Shown here: piece after piece, positions 37,195 through 49,099 of the stretch
How positions within the stretch are numbered: position 1 is the first letter of the stretch
How the letters are laid out: every line of letters starts with the position of its first letter
From: Cerrena zonata
Taxonomy: Eukaryota > Basidiomycota > Agaricomycetes > Polyporales > Cerrenaceae
Reading direction: 5' to 3'
DNA: 64,000 nucleotides
Assembly: GCA_038087015.1 (NCBI GenBank)
Contig: JASBNA010000009.1
Coordinates: 62,001-126,000, forward strand
The notes under the pieces: model-generated
The model's database searches: none
What the model saw: only the letters and a program-made list of their open reading frames with translations
Told to the model about the DNA's origin: nothing
Program-made: the position numbers and the translations under genes

Positions 37195-39023
37195 ATGCCT
37201 CGCGTACTCCATTCCACTGTCCGATCCAAAGGTCCACAGAAAGCCAAAGCCAAGGCCAAGGTACGCCACTTAGTACTATTGAGTGGCTTCTACTGACATT
37301 TCACAGCCAAAGCACAAGTCGTCTGCGTGTGTTTTAGCTGATAAGCAACACGACCATTGCCAGAGCGAGCATGGTCTATCGTTGGTAGGTTATATTCTAT
37401 CAATATTTTCACATCTCTCATTGTACTTTTATTCATCTAGGACCCGCCTTTAGGGTTTGGTGAACAATCTAAGCCCGACCTTCAATCTCAACCTGACCCT
37501 CGATCTAACACCGGAAAACTCTTGTTTTGGTGCCTGACTTGCGGCGAGACATTGCAGCAGAAAAGTGACTGGTCTCGCCATTGGAAAACACTACACTCCA
37601 ATATTGGGTGAGTCGTTTCGCCAAATGTACATATCACTAGACTCACACCCTATGTAGTACTTTTGTCGGCTGCCCTTTCTGCCCACTAAAGTTCGATAGG
37701 ATATTGAGTAACATTGTTCCCCACATCATAGCCCAGTAAGTATTTCTCATTTGATTTATTGTATGCCTTTTCCTTACAAAGCCATCCAGTTTTCAAAATG
37801 ACGGCATGATGTGCACCGAGAGGTTACCATCGGGTCACCTTTGCGCGGAGACCTTCGAATCCCCCCAGCTTTGGGACAGTCATCGGGCGGCGGCTCACCA
37901 GCACCACCACAACGCATATCTCTATACCAGGTCGTTACGGATAGACGGCTCCCGCCGAAATCTTAAGGCGACACATACCAAACACACATATAATATTGTA
38001 TATGACGAGTTCCTGAGAGGATGTCCACCAGCCCTCAAGAACCGCATCAACATCGTCCATCCCCCAATTAAGGGGGCGGTGCTGGTCTTCTCGCCAGCCG
38101 GTGTACCATACTACCTCCTCCGCATCAAGTGGAGAGACCTTCTCAACCGTACCCTTCGCGCCAACTTATTCAGCCTACAAACCGCGTTGGGACACCGCTT
38201 CTGTCTCGAAGAGTTAGAAGCTATCGGTCGACGCTTCTCTCCCTCTGCACCCTCTTCCCAGTCTCTCGTCCATGAATCCTCCTCCTCTGCTACTGCCACT
38301 GCGGTCACCACCACCGTTCCCTTCTCCTCTTATAGATACCCGCCTATACTCCCTCCGGCCAAGTCGCCTTCGCCCACGCCCACAACCACTCTCTTCGACG
38401 GGTCACCTGTCGACCAAGCCGTATACCCTCAGGAGTGTACAAATACAAATTTTGTATCTACTCCCTCTTTCACCTCTTTCACCACTGTCGACACCATCCC
38501 TTTCACCTCGTACAGGTATCCGCCTATACCCCCTCCTGCCACATTCTCACTGGCTGCCACAGCCACTAGCGTCGGGGCATACCCGAGTCATCCTAGAGGG
38601 GTGCATGGTCGAAGTCGAGGCTATACAACTCCCATGAGGATTCCTCCGTTCCCATCGTCGACTTACGGGGAGCCTCAGATGCCGTTGTATCAGACAGAGG
38701 ATCGAGATGGATATACGCACCGATATCCTTACGCTCACTGCTCTCCCGCACTATCTGGTACATCGAGTGGTCTTACCGGTGCTTTCTCTTCCGAGTCCTA
38801 TTCCCGTTCCGATCCCATTCCAACCCACACAGATCACAGAGGGTACTCATTTGACTCGAGTTCTATATCCTCTACACCGTCCTCGTCGTATTCATTGTCA
38901 TCACCATCATCGTCTATGTCACCACACTTCGACCGTGAGCAAAGCATGGTTCGTGACTCGCCGCCGCCTCGTTACAACGGTTATGCATCCAAAAAGGTGT
39001 CTCGGTACTCACCTTACTTCTGA
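37195..39023 (+). CDS. Three-finger C2H2 zinc-finger protein, 540 aa (unit 2 copy)
   Basis: Five exons (37195-37260, 37307-37384, 37441-37607, 37658-37735, 37790-39023) join in frame. The fifth exon start was set at 37790 because only this acceptor links finger 2 to the downstream frame. Fingers: C79/C82/H95/H100, C109/C112/H126/H130 and C138/C148/H161/H166. Spacing between fingers (30 and 29 residues) is identical in the unit 1 paralogue. The unassigned conserved block follows at about 173-290 (a start with RNLKATHTKHTYNIVYDEF, then LVFSPAGVPYY and GHRFCLEELEAIGRRFSP). The C-terminal 250 residues are Ser/Pro/Tyr-rich and vary greatly in length between the two copies. The basic N terminus and the fingers suggest a nuclear protein; targets are unknown. 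Confidence 0.8.
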
Positions 39024-39592
39024 ACCGTCCTTAATACGTAGGATGATTAGTCTCAGGTTATAGTGTCCAATTCCATTCAATATTTCTGAGTTGTCAAATT
39101 CGACAAATTATGCTTTTTCGTCGCTGACCAATAACAGTACATATATTTTTATATCGTTAGTATCCAAGGTTCTTAATACACGTCTAGTTCCTTGCATTTT
39201 TGTGTGGTGAAAATGGGACTGAAAATCGAAGGCGACTATCACTCCGTTCCGATTCCTTTTTGCCAACCTGCCATGGGGTCATCAGTGGTTAGCCGCAAAA
39301 ACAAGGAGCACAATGGTAAGATGCTATGATGAACAGTCACACATAATATTGAGCATTATCAAATGACGTAAGAAAACTAATGGAAGGCTTCTGAGTGTAA
39401 AACAGATCCATAGAGGTCCAAATTCAGGCTTCAAGTTAGCGGCCATACGTGACGATCGTTACGTTGATGGCTCGAATATTTGGGCGTTTATAATGACAAA
39501 CAGATGGAAACAACTTCTTGATCACATCGGCAAAGTCCGATCTCTAATATTTCCTCAGTGTTAAGGTGGTCTCTGTACCACCAACGAACAAT
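39024..39592. other. Intergenic, zinc-finger to A34.5
   Basis: No gene seen. It should contain the promoter of the A34.5-like gene. Confidence 0.45.
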
Positions 39593-40507
39593 ATGAGTTC
39601 CGCAGATACTGGCTCCAAAAAACAAAAGGACAAGTCAAAAAGAAAGAGCACGTCTCAACCCTCCGTTGTCATTACCCCTCACGGCAAGAACGAGGGCACG
39701 AATACCGACTGGGAGTACAAACCTCCACCGGGAGCTGCGCTCGTTAATCATGCTGTAGATGCTGGGGAGTTTGACTATGAATCCTTAAAGGGTCAAGAAG
39801 AACATCTAGAGATGTGGATAATCAGAGTACCGGATACGGTATGTGATCGTTCGTTGTAAACAGATTGCGCCTCGTTGTGAATATTTGTGACAGGTTAGGC
39901 CAAAAGCGTTAAGTAACCTATCACTTGACGTACCTTCGGGTTCCAAGACCTCGAAGGTTGGATCGCTCGAAAGAAAGCACGCCTCATACGACGTATGGTA
40001 TCTAGGTGATGATACTAATGATGCTGTCGGCGGAGAGGAGGTCAAAAACCTCTCTGTGTTGGTACCAAGGGCTAAGAAGGGAGGGAAGCTATACGCCGGT
40101 GAGTCTGCTAAGTATACTTGTATTACTCGATACATTCTCATACTATTGCAGCTCCAAAACTACCTACACGGCACTTCGTTCTTTCGGCACGCCCACCACT
40201 GCCCACGCCAGATCCCTCATCCGAATCTTCATCACAAGACTCCCTTACTATTCAACACAAGAATCCTCCACGTCCCACATACCCTAAGGAGGTTCTCAAA
40301 CACCGCTTCGTACCTTTCGGCTCTCTATATTGCGAAGGTGTAGAACAAATGGAGGTTGACGAAGAGCCATCGTTACCAAAGGGATCGAAACCTCCGGCAG
40401 ATACACACCCCGAAAGTGGCGGAAAGCCCAAAAAGCGGAAGACAGAGACCGCAGAAGACAGTTCTGAGCCGAGGAAGTCGAGAAAGTCTAAAGGCACCTC
40501 TTCATAG
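39593..40507 (+). CDS. DNA-directed RNA polymerase I subunit A34.5-like
   Basis: Three exons (39593-39838, 39894-40098, 40152-40507) give 268 residues. The layout fits the RPA34/A34.5 family: a lysine-rich start, the N-terminal part VRPKALSNLSLDVPSG, a YDVWYL strand, NLSVLVPRAKKGGKLY, then APKLPTRHFVL, a proline-rich stretch, and the short motif RPTYPKEVLKHRFVPFGS. The tail is lysine- and acid-rich (KPKKRKTETAEDSSEPRK), as in yeast A34.5 and human CAST/PAF49. In the known complex this subunit pairs with A49 and supports rRNA transcription and cleavage in the nucleolus. The whole frame is open, unlike the pseudogene copy at 24899-25715. I assign the family from motif layout, not from a search. 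Confidence 0.75.
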
Positions 40508-41175
40508 CAGCTGTAACCGTCGTATCATGCTGGTTTCCTCCATACCGCCTTGTTGCTTACTCGGATTCCATTACTGTGACCTACACCCTATCGTTGCTCG
40601 AAACGAGGAGTGCATGTTGAGGCTGTTGCTTCCCATCTTAGAGACGTTCATCGAATATCCCATGCTGTGCGGCTGCCTTGAGGCTCATGATAACATAGGA
40701 TAACATGGGATAACATCTGTCGTTCTCTGATGCAGACCCTTTACTCATGGCTCCTTGGTTCGGGTGATAAGTAGGGTCCTGTGAGATTTTGATCCGGGAT
40801 GCCACAGCACCTATGTCGTACGCCTCGTCGCTGACAAGCGAATGCCGATTGCTACCATTACCACCCCAGGAATACAATATGTCCCAAATCATCCAATGAG
40901 TGCGTTTGCCAGACACACAGGGATCGGATACACGTGAGTGAGAACAATGGACAAGCAATAGATCAGGTGGACACGCCCTGTTTCCTGACGATACCTGGAT
41001 CCTTGTCTATTATACCTGAAGTCTCTATCAGATGGGGATATCCTGTCCTCGAGGTCCGGGTTCGTACAGCTTGGTGTCTGGATGGCTATTTAAGTGGGTA
41101 GAATGTTTGCTACACCATATGCATCAACGACCATTCCATCTTCATACACCTCATAACCCATACTCTGTTTCCATC
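40508..41175. other. Intergenic, no gene seen
   Basis: Nearly identical to 25716-26355. Contains the presumed promoter of the downstream membrane-protein gene. Confidence 0.45.
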
Positions 41176-43016
41176 ATGACCGCTACGCCAATAAACCCAA
41201 ATCTTACTTCTTCTCTTGACTCGTTACCTCTTTCTGATTTTGTACCCTATCTTCTTGTTGCCTCTGCAAGGTGGGTCGCTCTGAGCCACACATCGTACGT
41301 CAACATAAGAAACTCACACCATCGCAGCACTTGTGGCGCTTTCATATGGCAAACCACTCGCTACCTGCGGGAGGCTAGCCTGACTAGGAAGTCCCATTTG
41401 CCATTTGGCACCTTTGTAGTGAGCCTCAACCTGTATACTACCACTCTTTTCCCTGTCTAACGAGTCCGATATAGGTCACGATTATCAAGTATGTCGAAAT
41501 GATTCATGACCCATACACTATTATTGAACGCAATTATTTAGTGTTCTAAGTCTCCTGAACTATGCCTCAGTCTACGTGGCGTACAGACATTACCGGGATA
41601 AAGGACAGGGCGTCACCTTTGGGGATAGCCTTGACCAAATACATTGGTGAGCCGTCTAATCCCATATACACTGCTTGTTTCTGACATTCTTTTGTCTAGG
41701 GGCCTACGGGTACATTGTTTATTTCCTTCTGTGCTTTACAATCGATGCTGACATCCTCGCATGCATTTAGACCATGCTTGCTCTTACTGTTAGTACATAC
41801 TCGTCTCTAGGAATGAACCGGGACCTGACACACTCTCTTCGAACAGTCTACCATTCTTTTCTTGACCCAACTTCAGTCGCTCATTCTTGCCAAGCATTGT
41901 ACGTTGCATTGTTATTCTTCGATTCTGCTCTTATTTACTACATCATCTACAGCTCGTGCCTGGAACCTATCGTTCGCAGCCGAACTAGTGAGTGCTTGTT
42001 TCCTTCGATGCCATGAGCAAACATCCTAATTCTCGTCCAGTTCGTTATTGTCGGTGGATTATGGAGTGCGTTTCCTCTATTTCTGTTGTCTCGACGCTTC
42101 TGACGAACTTCTCGAATTGCAAGTTTGGGACCTACGTAAGTCGTCTTTGTTGTCTCGGATGCTGTGAAACGACTCATAGCTTTTTGCAGGTGCTGCGTGA
42201 GTCAGTTCTCCATCTCATTACGGTATCCAACTCAGCAGACATCAGGTATGGCGTCCAATCCTTCAACATATCCACGATTCGCGAATGGTTTCTCGTAAGT
42301 CACAGATCACTACGACATATCATGCCACTCACAGTGTTGTCACAGTATCATATCGCTCTGTCCGGTTTCGTCTTTTCATTCCTGATCGTCACAATAATCG
42401 TATCCCGGCTATTCGAAATGCGGGTTGACAAGTCTTCCGATGAGCAAGACAAGTATCCTCTGACCTCGTACGCGCTGGATAGATGTTCGCTTCAATTCGG
42501 AGAAGTGCCTGTTTCGAACACACACCGTACCCTTTCGTTCTTGAGTGGAATGCTTCGCCTCCCATCGTTGCTCTGGTTAGTAATATTCCCTGACGTTCGC
42601 TTCGTACACTGATTCACATAACTGCAATAGGACTCTGGCTACTTTCTGCGTTTACCTCTTCGACGTATGTATTCTGTCCCCTCATACCTTGTCTCTACTT
42701 ACCGTTATGTAGTCCAAGCTGAATGATTCTCTGGGAGTGTTGGTGTTGCGCGTGGCTTGTTCCGTTGCCGGAGCTCTTGGTAGGTCCTCTTCCGTGTCGC
42801 CCTGTATATCTTCTTACGCCTCATTGTAGTGTCGCCCGTGATTCTCGTCAAGGGGTGAGTATTCGTTTTATATGGTTATCGTGAGGATGCATATTCATGA
42901 ATTATTTTTTACAAAATAGTCTACGCAAGTTGGGCGATGCTGATTTCGAGGCGGAGGGAGTTGAAATCGCTGAACGAGAGATGAAGAAGGGAGTGGAAGG
43001 ACCGAAGGGGTTCTAG
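41176..43016 (+). CDS. Multi-pass membrane protein of unknown family (unit 2 copy)
   Basis: Joins in frame to about 320 residues. It starts MTATPINPNLTSS and has about seven hydrophobic segments: near SDFVPYLLVA, VTIINVLSLLNYASVYVA, STILFLTQLQSLILA, FVIVGGLW, YHIALSGFVFSFLIVTIIV, TLATFCVYLF and LGVLVLRVACSVAGALV. Two consecutive exons are 12 nt (42124-42135) and 7 nt (42190-42196). The hydrophilic loop before the sixth segment is the best conserved part among the three copies. It is convergent with the P450 gene, with 81 bases between the two stop codons. No family recognised; a seven-segment receptor-like topology is possible but unproven. Confidence 0.65.
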
Positions 43017-43097
43017 GACGGGATTACTGGACAATGTAGCTTTTGCTTCCACTGTACATTGTCGAGAAGCAATCAATACTGGATGTTTTCCCCCAAC

Positions 43098-45304
43098 TTA
43101 CTCGCTGATCAATGCATCGGCGGCAGGAGAACGAACTTTCAGAGAACAAGGGAATGGTTCAGGCATGCTAAGACCGAATTTTCACTTTCTGTTCCTGTAG
43201 TAAACAAGGTATTTATGTTTCTACTCACCATATCATTCCTGGCTTCAAACGGAATTCTGCCTTTATAGGTTTCCCATCGGCATCTAATGCGGGGACGATG
43301 TTGAAGGTATGGAGTATGGAGGACATGCTGATAAAGAGCGAGTTCGAGCTCAAGAAACGTCCAGGGCATATTCTATACGATCCGTCAATAAGGCCCACTA
43401 GCACCGCTGTTCGGGACATACCTTCTTCCTATACCAAAGGCTACTACACTGGGGTCAAGGATATCCTTGTTCATAGTTCCGTCATCATTCAGGAATCGAT
43501 GTGGACGGAATTGCTCAGGACACGGATATTCGACTGGATCGTGGAGAATATGCCTAAGAGCAAATCAGCTTGTCATACTTATATGTATGTGAGCGAGTGT
43601 GATTCTTGCATACCAGGCGTTCTGTGGTATAGTTTGGTATCTTGAGTTATAAGTTAACGGAGAGGAAATCTGCTTACACCCAAGACAACTGCTCCCTTGG
43701 GAATGTAATATCCGCGATACTCGTCGTTGGAAGTTGTAGTATGAGGTAAAGCTGTTACAAAAGATGTATCAGTGATACAGAAATTATCCATGGTGGTTTA
43801 TACTACCAAAGGGCGTGACCGGTTCCCAACGAAGCACCTCTTTCAGAACTGCTTCGATGTAAGGTAGATTGGGTCTGTCTTCCAACGTCGGAAGTCTCGA
43901 GGAACCAACCACCCTGTCCAGTTCTGCTTGAGCTCGTTTCTGGAATTCGGGATGCGTCAGCATCGCATAAAAGAACACATGTAGTGTGGGCGAGTTCTGA
44001 TAATCGGGTTAGAATTGTTAGTGTACAATGCTCTCTCCTTATTGTGAGACTAACCGTATCAACCCCAGCTGAAACAACCTGTTAGTTTATATTTTGACCC
44101 AAAAACCCAATAAACGTACCACCAAATGCAGTAGCTAGTGCCCAACGGATCTCTAAATCTTGTTTCTCTTCGATGTGTGTATTGCCTAGAGTATCCAGGA
44201 TGCTTGTCACCACCGACGGTTGTGCGCTTCCTTCTTCCTGTATACACTACATAATGGACGGCGAAGATAATGAAGCAAATAGCTTACCATACTCGCCTTC
44301 GCAAAATTGTACGGAAGATCCCGAGCGTTGTACATATTCTGTCGCCATCCTGCTGCAAGTCTCTGGAATTGCGCACCTGGAAGCCAAGCTGGAACATACT
44401 TCACTGACGCAAAAGTGAACCCTGGCATTGAATGGAAGATTTTCAAGGAGAAACGTACAGAATGGTAGATAGTCGACCCAGAATCGACCCGGTTGTGCCG
44501 CTTGGTTGAATCCATATTGCCATTCTTCCGCCTGTATAAGATATTCGTTGGATTCATCTTCGATATGGACCCCATACGTGATAGTCATTATCAGGGAAGC
44601 GAAAAAGCTGGACAATATACTTGTAAGTGCTGGAGTATCTAGGGTCACGGAGTTTATGTTTTCACGAACAAACGTGTATGGTCATAGAATCTCCCTGGAC
44701 TGGATTTGAGACGTTTCAATAGAATACGAGTAATCTCGAATTGGACGTCGTCATATTTTCGTAGAGCGGCAGGACTGTAATGTTGCTGGAAGATAGTGCG
44801 GTACCGCCGCAATCTATCATCGTTGTTCGTCAAGTCAACTGCTGTCTTCATATCCATACTAGAACAAACATTAGCTTATGCGGAACTGTCGTACCTTTGT
44901 CTCTAAACGCACAGTTCAGTCAACATAGTAGATTGGTACCTATCTGAGTAAATTGCGCCACGTTTCTCGAACAGATCTGCAATGATCTCCATAGATGAAA
45001 GCACAACGACGTGCAGGTTCATTATCTTGAAATGCATGATGTCTCCTGCGTGCATTTGGGTGTATATTTAGGCGAATGCATAAGATTTGGGATACTCACC
45101 ATACTTCGCGGAGAGGGTTGAGTAATCTAACCATGGTGCATCATCACCAACGTCGAGAAGATTCCCTATTACTGGAAGCGTCGGTGGTCCAGGAGGGAAA
45201 TGCAAGCCGTTTGGGTTGTTTTCGGTGCTACGTCGTATACTCCACAGATAAAACGCTGTCACAAACAATATACCAGAAACCACGACGTCAGTCAGAGTGA
45301 GCAT
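43098..45304 (-). CDS. Cytochrome P450, OrdA-like microsomal type (complete)
   Basis: Reads on the minus strand from ATG at 45304 to TAA at 43098 through about a dozen exons. Seen in order: an N-terminal membrane anchor ([17 protein letters not shown]), the proline hinge [24 protein letters not shown] (C-helix area), SAGVDT at the I-helix position, [13 protein letters not shown] with the K-helix E-x-x-R, and the heme loop FGIGRRICPGRF. The heme loop is split by an intron after GRR. The last intron lies just before [10 protein letters not shown], and the same intron position is used by the two other P450s of the window. All signature residues are present, so the enzyme is probably active. Family resemblance is to O-methylsterigmatocystin-oxidoreductase-like basidiomycete P450s; the substrate is unknown. 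Its 3' end is the right limit of duplication unit 2, and dead copies lie at 28285 and 52440. Confidence 0.85.
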
Positions 45305-46613
45305 ATTGGCCTATCGGTGTGGCACTATAACAGAAGAGAAGTTGTGAGCTCTCAAGATAGCTCCTTGATATACCCATAAGTAGACGCACCTTTGATTTCG
45401 ATAGAACCTAGGCTATCGAGGTTTCTATTAGTCAGGATGATGAAGGTTGTTATCTGACGAGCGTGCTATCACCATTGAGATATGGGTTTCCAGAAGAACT
45501 CATAGAAGCATGAAGGTGTTCACTAAAGTTTCTACTGTCCGCAAATGTACAGCGCAGATGGAGATATGATGCATCGAGTTCGTGCGGAGGTCATCATATC
45601 GGTAGCGGCGGCGTGACGACGCTAGTCCCCGACTCCTCACTGTGAATAATTATAGTGTGGATTGAGGGATATTACAGGCAGAAGATAGGATATGGGAGGG
45701 TGAAAACAGTGTCGGAAAGCATCCCAGATAGGGACTCAGACTAGCTTGTGATCGCTTCTCTCACTGCAAACTGTAACTTCTACATCACAGCATCTGCACA
45801 TGAATGGTCATAAGGTCAGTACTCGGACATTCAGCGTCACTAATACTGCTAACCTGCATAACTAAATGTGGGAGACTGATAACGCGTTTCGTAGCGTTTT
45901 GCAATGTTCGAGACCCACGCACTCCTACTCCTTGCTTTCACTCGGAGTCGAGAATTGCTTTACAATTCACATACATTTTGAACAGCTATCGTCGGGAAAG
46001 GCCGGGGCATCGATGAAGTCGTCCGGAGACAACCGTGAGAGCGTGTTCGGAAAATCCCGAATTATATCACCCTGGTGTCACCGGTGATGTTTCCTTTCAC
46101 CGTTATGAACTGCTCTAGGGCTGAACAAGTCGTAGGTTGCAACATAGTTTTGGCGGTAAGCTATGACCGTCAACCAAACAGTTCTAAAATACATTGTTGT
46201 ACTCACACACCAGCCTGTATTCTCACCTTTTCCTGAAATAGATACCTGTCCTAGTCGTTGTTGGTTCGAATGGTCAATCCCTGCCGTACAAAACGATACA
46301 ATGGTACCCTGAACACCATGGCAAGCTGACTCTCAGATTCAATAGATCCCATTTCTTCATAGTATAATGACAGGAACGATAGTGGTATTCTTCTCGGCTC
46401 TAACATCCTCAGCAAAAATAACCCAAATTTCTGAGTAGTTGACTCTACTTTGACCGACTATTACTAGTGCTATGTGTGACCCAGAGAAAGTACTCAGACA
46501 TCTCACACCATCCGGAAGCGACGGAGGTCAACGCGAGGGAAGAACATTCCTCACTCGCTGGCCTATATCTTAGCTCACGGTTGGCCCTTGCGTCTCTCTT
46601 CGAGACCTCCGCC
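45305..46613. promoter_or_regulatory. Divergent intergenic region between P450 and MFS gene
   Basis: 1.3 kb without a supported gene, lying between two divergently read genes and so expected to hold both promoters. No specific binding site is claimed. An ATG at 46467 is in frame with the MFS gene, but the residues it would add show no resemblance to the family. Confidence 0.45.
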
Positions 46614-49099
46614 ATGCCCACTAAACCAAGAAGCAACAGTATCTGCAGAGACGAAGACAAGAATGGCGCCCTTATTGAGCATATTGAAGCTATCGATTCT
46701 GATGCGGAGCTGCTCTTATTGGAGGATCGCGAGCGGGCTGAGAAGCGTCTTGTGAGGCTTCTAGACATGCGACTTCTGCCCACAATCATCCTGATATTCC
46801 TCATGAATTACATTGACGTGCGTTGTTCCACTGAATCGATCTGGGATGTCTAACAGCTTGCGTTAAATAAGCGAAATGCCATCACTGCAGCTAGAATTGA
46901 GGGTCTTCAGAGCGATCTCCGTCTCACTGGTAAGCGTTTTTCATGATGGGGAAGGTTCATTATTAACACTTGTTAGACGAACAATACTCGACCGTCCTGG
47001 CTGTCCTGTTCGCTACATACATTCCCGCACAAATACCGTCGAACATTATTTTAAACAGGATATCGAGGTATGTATATAGACCGTATGACGTTTGAATGCT
47101 GGTTACTAACTTATTGCATTAGACCGTCATATTATATCCCGGGCTGTGCAATATTGTGGGGATTGATCAGTGCATTGACTGGTGTACGTGATATAGAACT
47201 TTGGTTTGAGTCTTAGATCTAATTATTTATTATTACAGTTTACGAAGGATTACTCTGGGATCATTGCTACTCGTCTCTTCCTCGGGGTTCCGGAGGTACG
47301 TTTTCTATCTGTGCTGGCAGGTATAGTGCTCACTTGTACATTTTCCGAAGGCTGCTTTCTACCCTGGGGCGATATATTTATTATCATGCTGGTATACTCG
47401 GAAGGTAAGCAAAGGGCTTATTTTACCGAGCATGCAAAATAGACCGTTTCCTACAATAGGAGCTGGCTTTTCGGTCTGCGATTCTATATGGGGGGCTTTT
47501 ACTCTCAAATGGCCTCGGAAGTGTAAGTAACTCAAGGTTCACTCCAAAAATGCTATCAATTAACTCTCCTTGATCGAAGTTGATTGCTGCGGGTATTCTA
47601 TCTGGAATGGAAGGCGTACGAGGAATCCGTGCCTGGCGGTGGTACGTATCTCGGGCCACCGTGACAAGAGAAAGGTCACACTGACCACTAACACATACTC
47701 TTAGGCTTTTTTATATCGAGGTACGCACTTGTTTTCTCACGCATACTGTGTCCTTATTCTGTAGGGTTCTATTACTATTTGTGTTGGGTTCCTGGCGATG
47801 TGAGTCCAATGTAATCTCTTCTTTCAATGTACGTTGAACAGAGATGATTTCAGTTGGGCATTGCCTGACTACGTAAGTCAGCTCGCCACTTAATCGTCCG
47901 TCTACTTATGGTCGGGACTTAGCCTCACAACACTCGATGGTTGACTCCCGCTCAGCGACGTCTGGCCCAGATTAGACTTTCGGACGACGCTGGCGAAGCA
48001 GATGAAGATCTCGGTCACGAATCGTACGTATGGCATTTGATATGACAATGTATCCAGCTCATTGAGTCTCGCACTCGTGCAGGGTATTTATAGGATTAAT
48101 CCAAGCACTCAAAGACACCAAAGTCCATATCTTTATCCTTATTTCTTGTGCGGAACTTCTGGGCATGAGTTTCCAGAATTTCTTCCCGACGTGAGTTTTA
48201 TCACCGTATTTCAAATCATTGTGTTATTGATGTCGAAAATACATAACATATGCGATTAGGCTTACTTCTACCCTGGGATTCAACACCATGATTAGTCTTC
48301 TTCTGGCTGCCCCTCCGTGGATCTTGGCCACCGTCGTTTCTTGTCTCAATGCATGGCATGCGGGTGAGTCCCCCTACTTTCCAACAGATCATTTTCTGTA
48401 ATCCTTGTAACATTTTATATTTATTCTTAGATCGCACCGGAGAACGTTTCTTCCACATTAGTACATGGTGGCTAGTCGTCATCCTCGGCTTCATCATCGC
48501 AACCTCTACCATGTCTGTGGCTGGTCGATATGTCGCAATGTTCTTCATGGCATCTGGGTTCTCAGGTCTGTTTTCGAGTCAAATCGTTCTATTAAAGTGA
48601 ACCTTGACATCAACTCTCGACGTATCAGGCTTTGCGATCACTCTGGTGTGGTTGTCAAACACCGTCCCTCGTCCTCCAGCAAAACGATCCGCAGCCATTG
48701 CTCTTGTAAACGGGCTAGGTAACTTGGGAAATCTGTACGCCATCCACTATACTCTCACATCTCCGTCTAATGGTGAACATAGGATCGGATCATATGCATG
48801 GAAGTCAACATGGGGTCCCGACTATCATCCTTCCATGTTTATTGGAATAGGCTCCCTGGCGTTCGCGTGGGTTCTAGCGTTGAGTAAGTGGCTTTATACT
48901 TCACGCTCGGGGATGTATTGATTGATTCGTTGCAGTAATGCGATATATCCTGGTAAAAGAGAATCAGGACCTGGATCGAAGGGATCTTATGGATCTTAGT
49001 AGTGCACACAGGAAACGAATCGAAGAAGCCGCTAGGTTAGAGGGTATCACATTCGAGCAAGCTCTGGAGAAGAGGAAAGGCTTCCGGTATCTGTATTGA
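46614..49099 (+). CDS. MFS transporter, anion:cation symporter (Dal5/TNA1-like) family
   Basis: Multi-exon gene of about 500 residues in frame from MPTKPRSNS to the TGA at 49097-49099. Twelve membrane segments can be traced. Family features seen: RLLPTIILIFLMNYIDR before RNAITAAR, the loop DEQYSTVLAVLFATYIPAQI, RLFLGVPEAAFYPGAIYLLS, then RKELAFRSAILYGG, and near the second half WADRTGERF-type loop text with an ADRTGERFFH stretch. The C-terminal tail is charged and cytosolic (RDLMDLSSAHRKR). ACS-family members bring small organic anions (nicotinate, allantoate, pantothenate and the like) into the cell across the plasma membrane; the substrate here cannot be read from sequence. It diverges from the complete P450. 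The ATG at 46614 is preferred over 46467 because the family starts with a short hydrophilic tail. Confidence 0.85.

Larger units (their letters stand above)
28556..43375. repeat. Tandem segmental duplication, unit 2 (about 14.8 kb)
   Basis: Collinear with unit 1. It is shorter mainly because the stretch between the small-protein gene and the zinc-finger gene is reduced. It ends inside the 3' part of the complete P450 gene, at the position where the unit 1 copy is cut. Confidence 0.85.

Noticed and set aside
46467..46613. Upstream in-frame ATG for the MFS gene
   Set aside because: The 49 added residues show no family resemblance, and the family normally starts with a short hydrophilic tail as given by the ATG at 46614.
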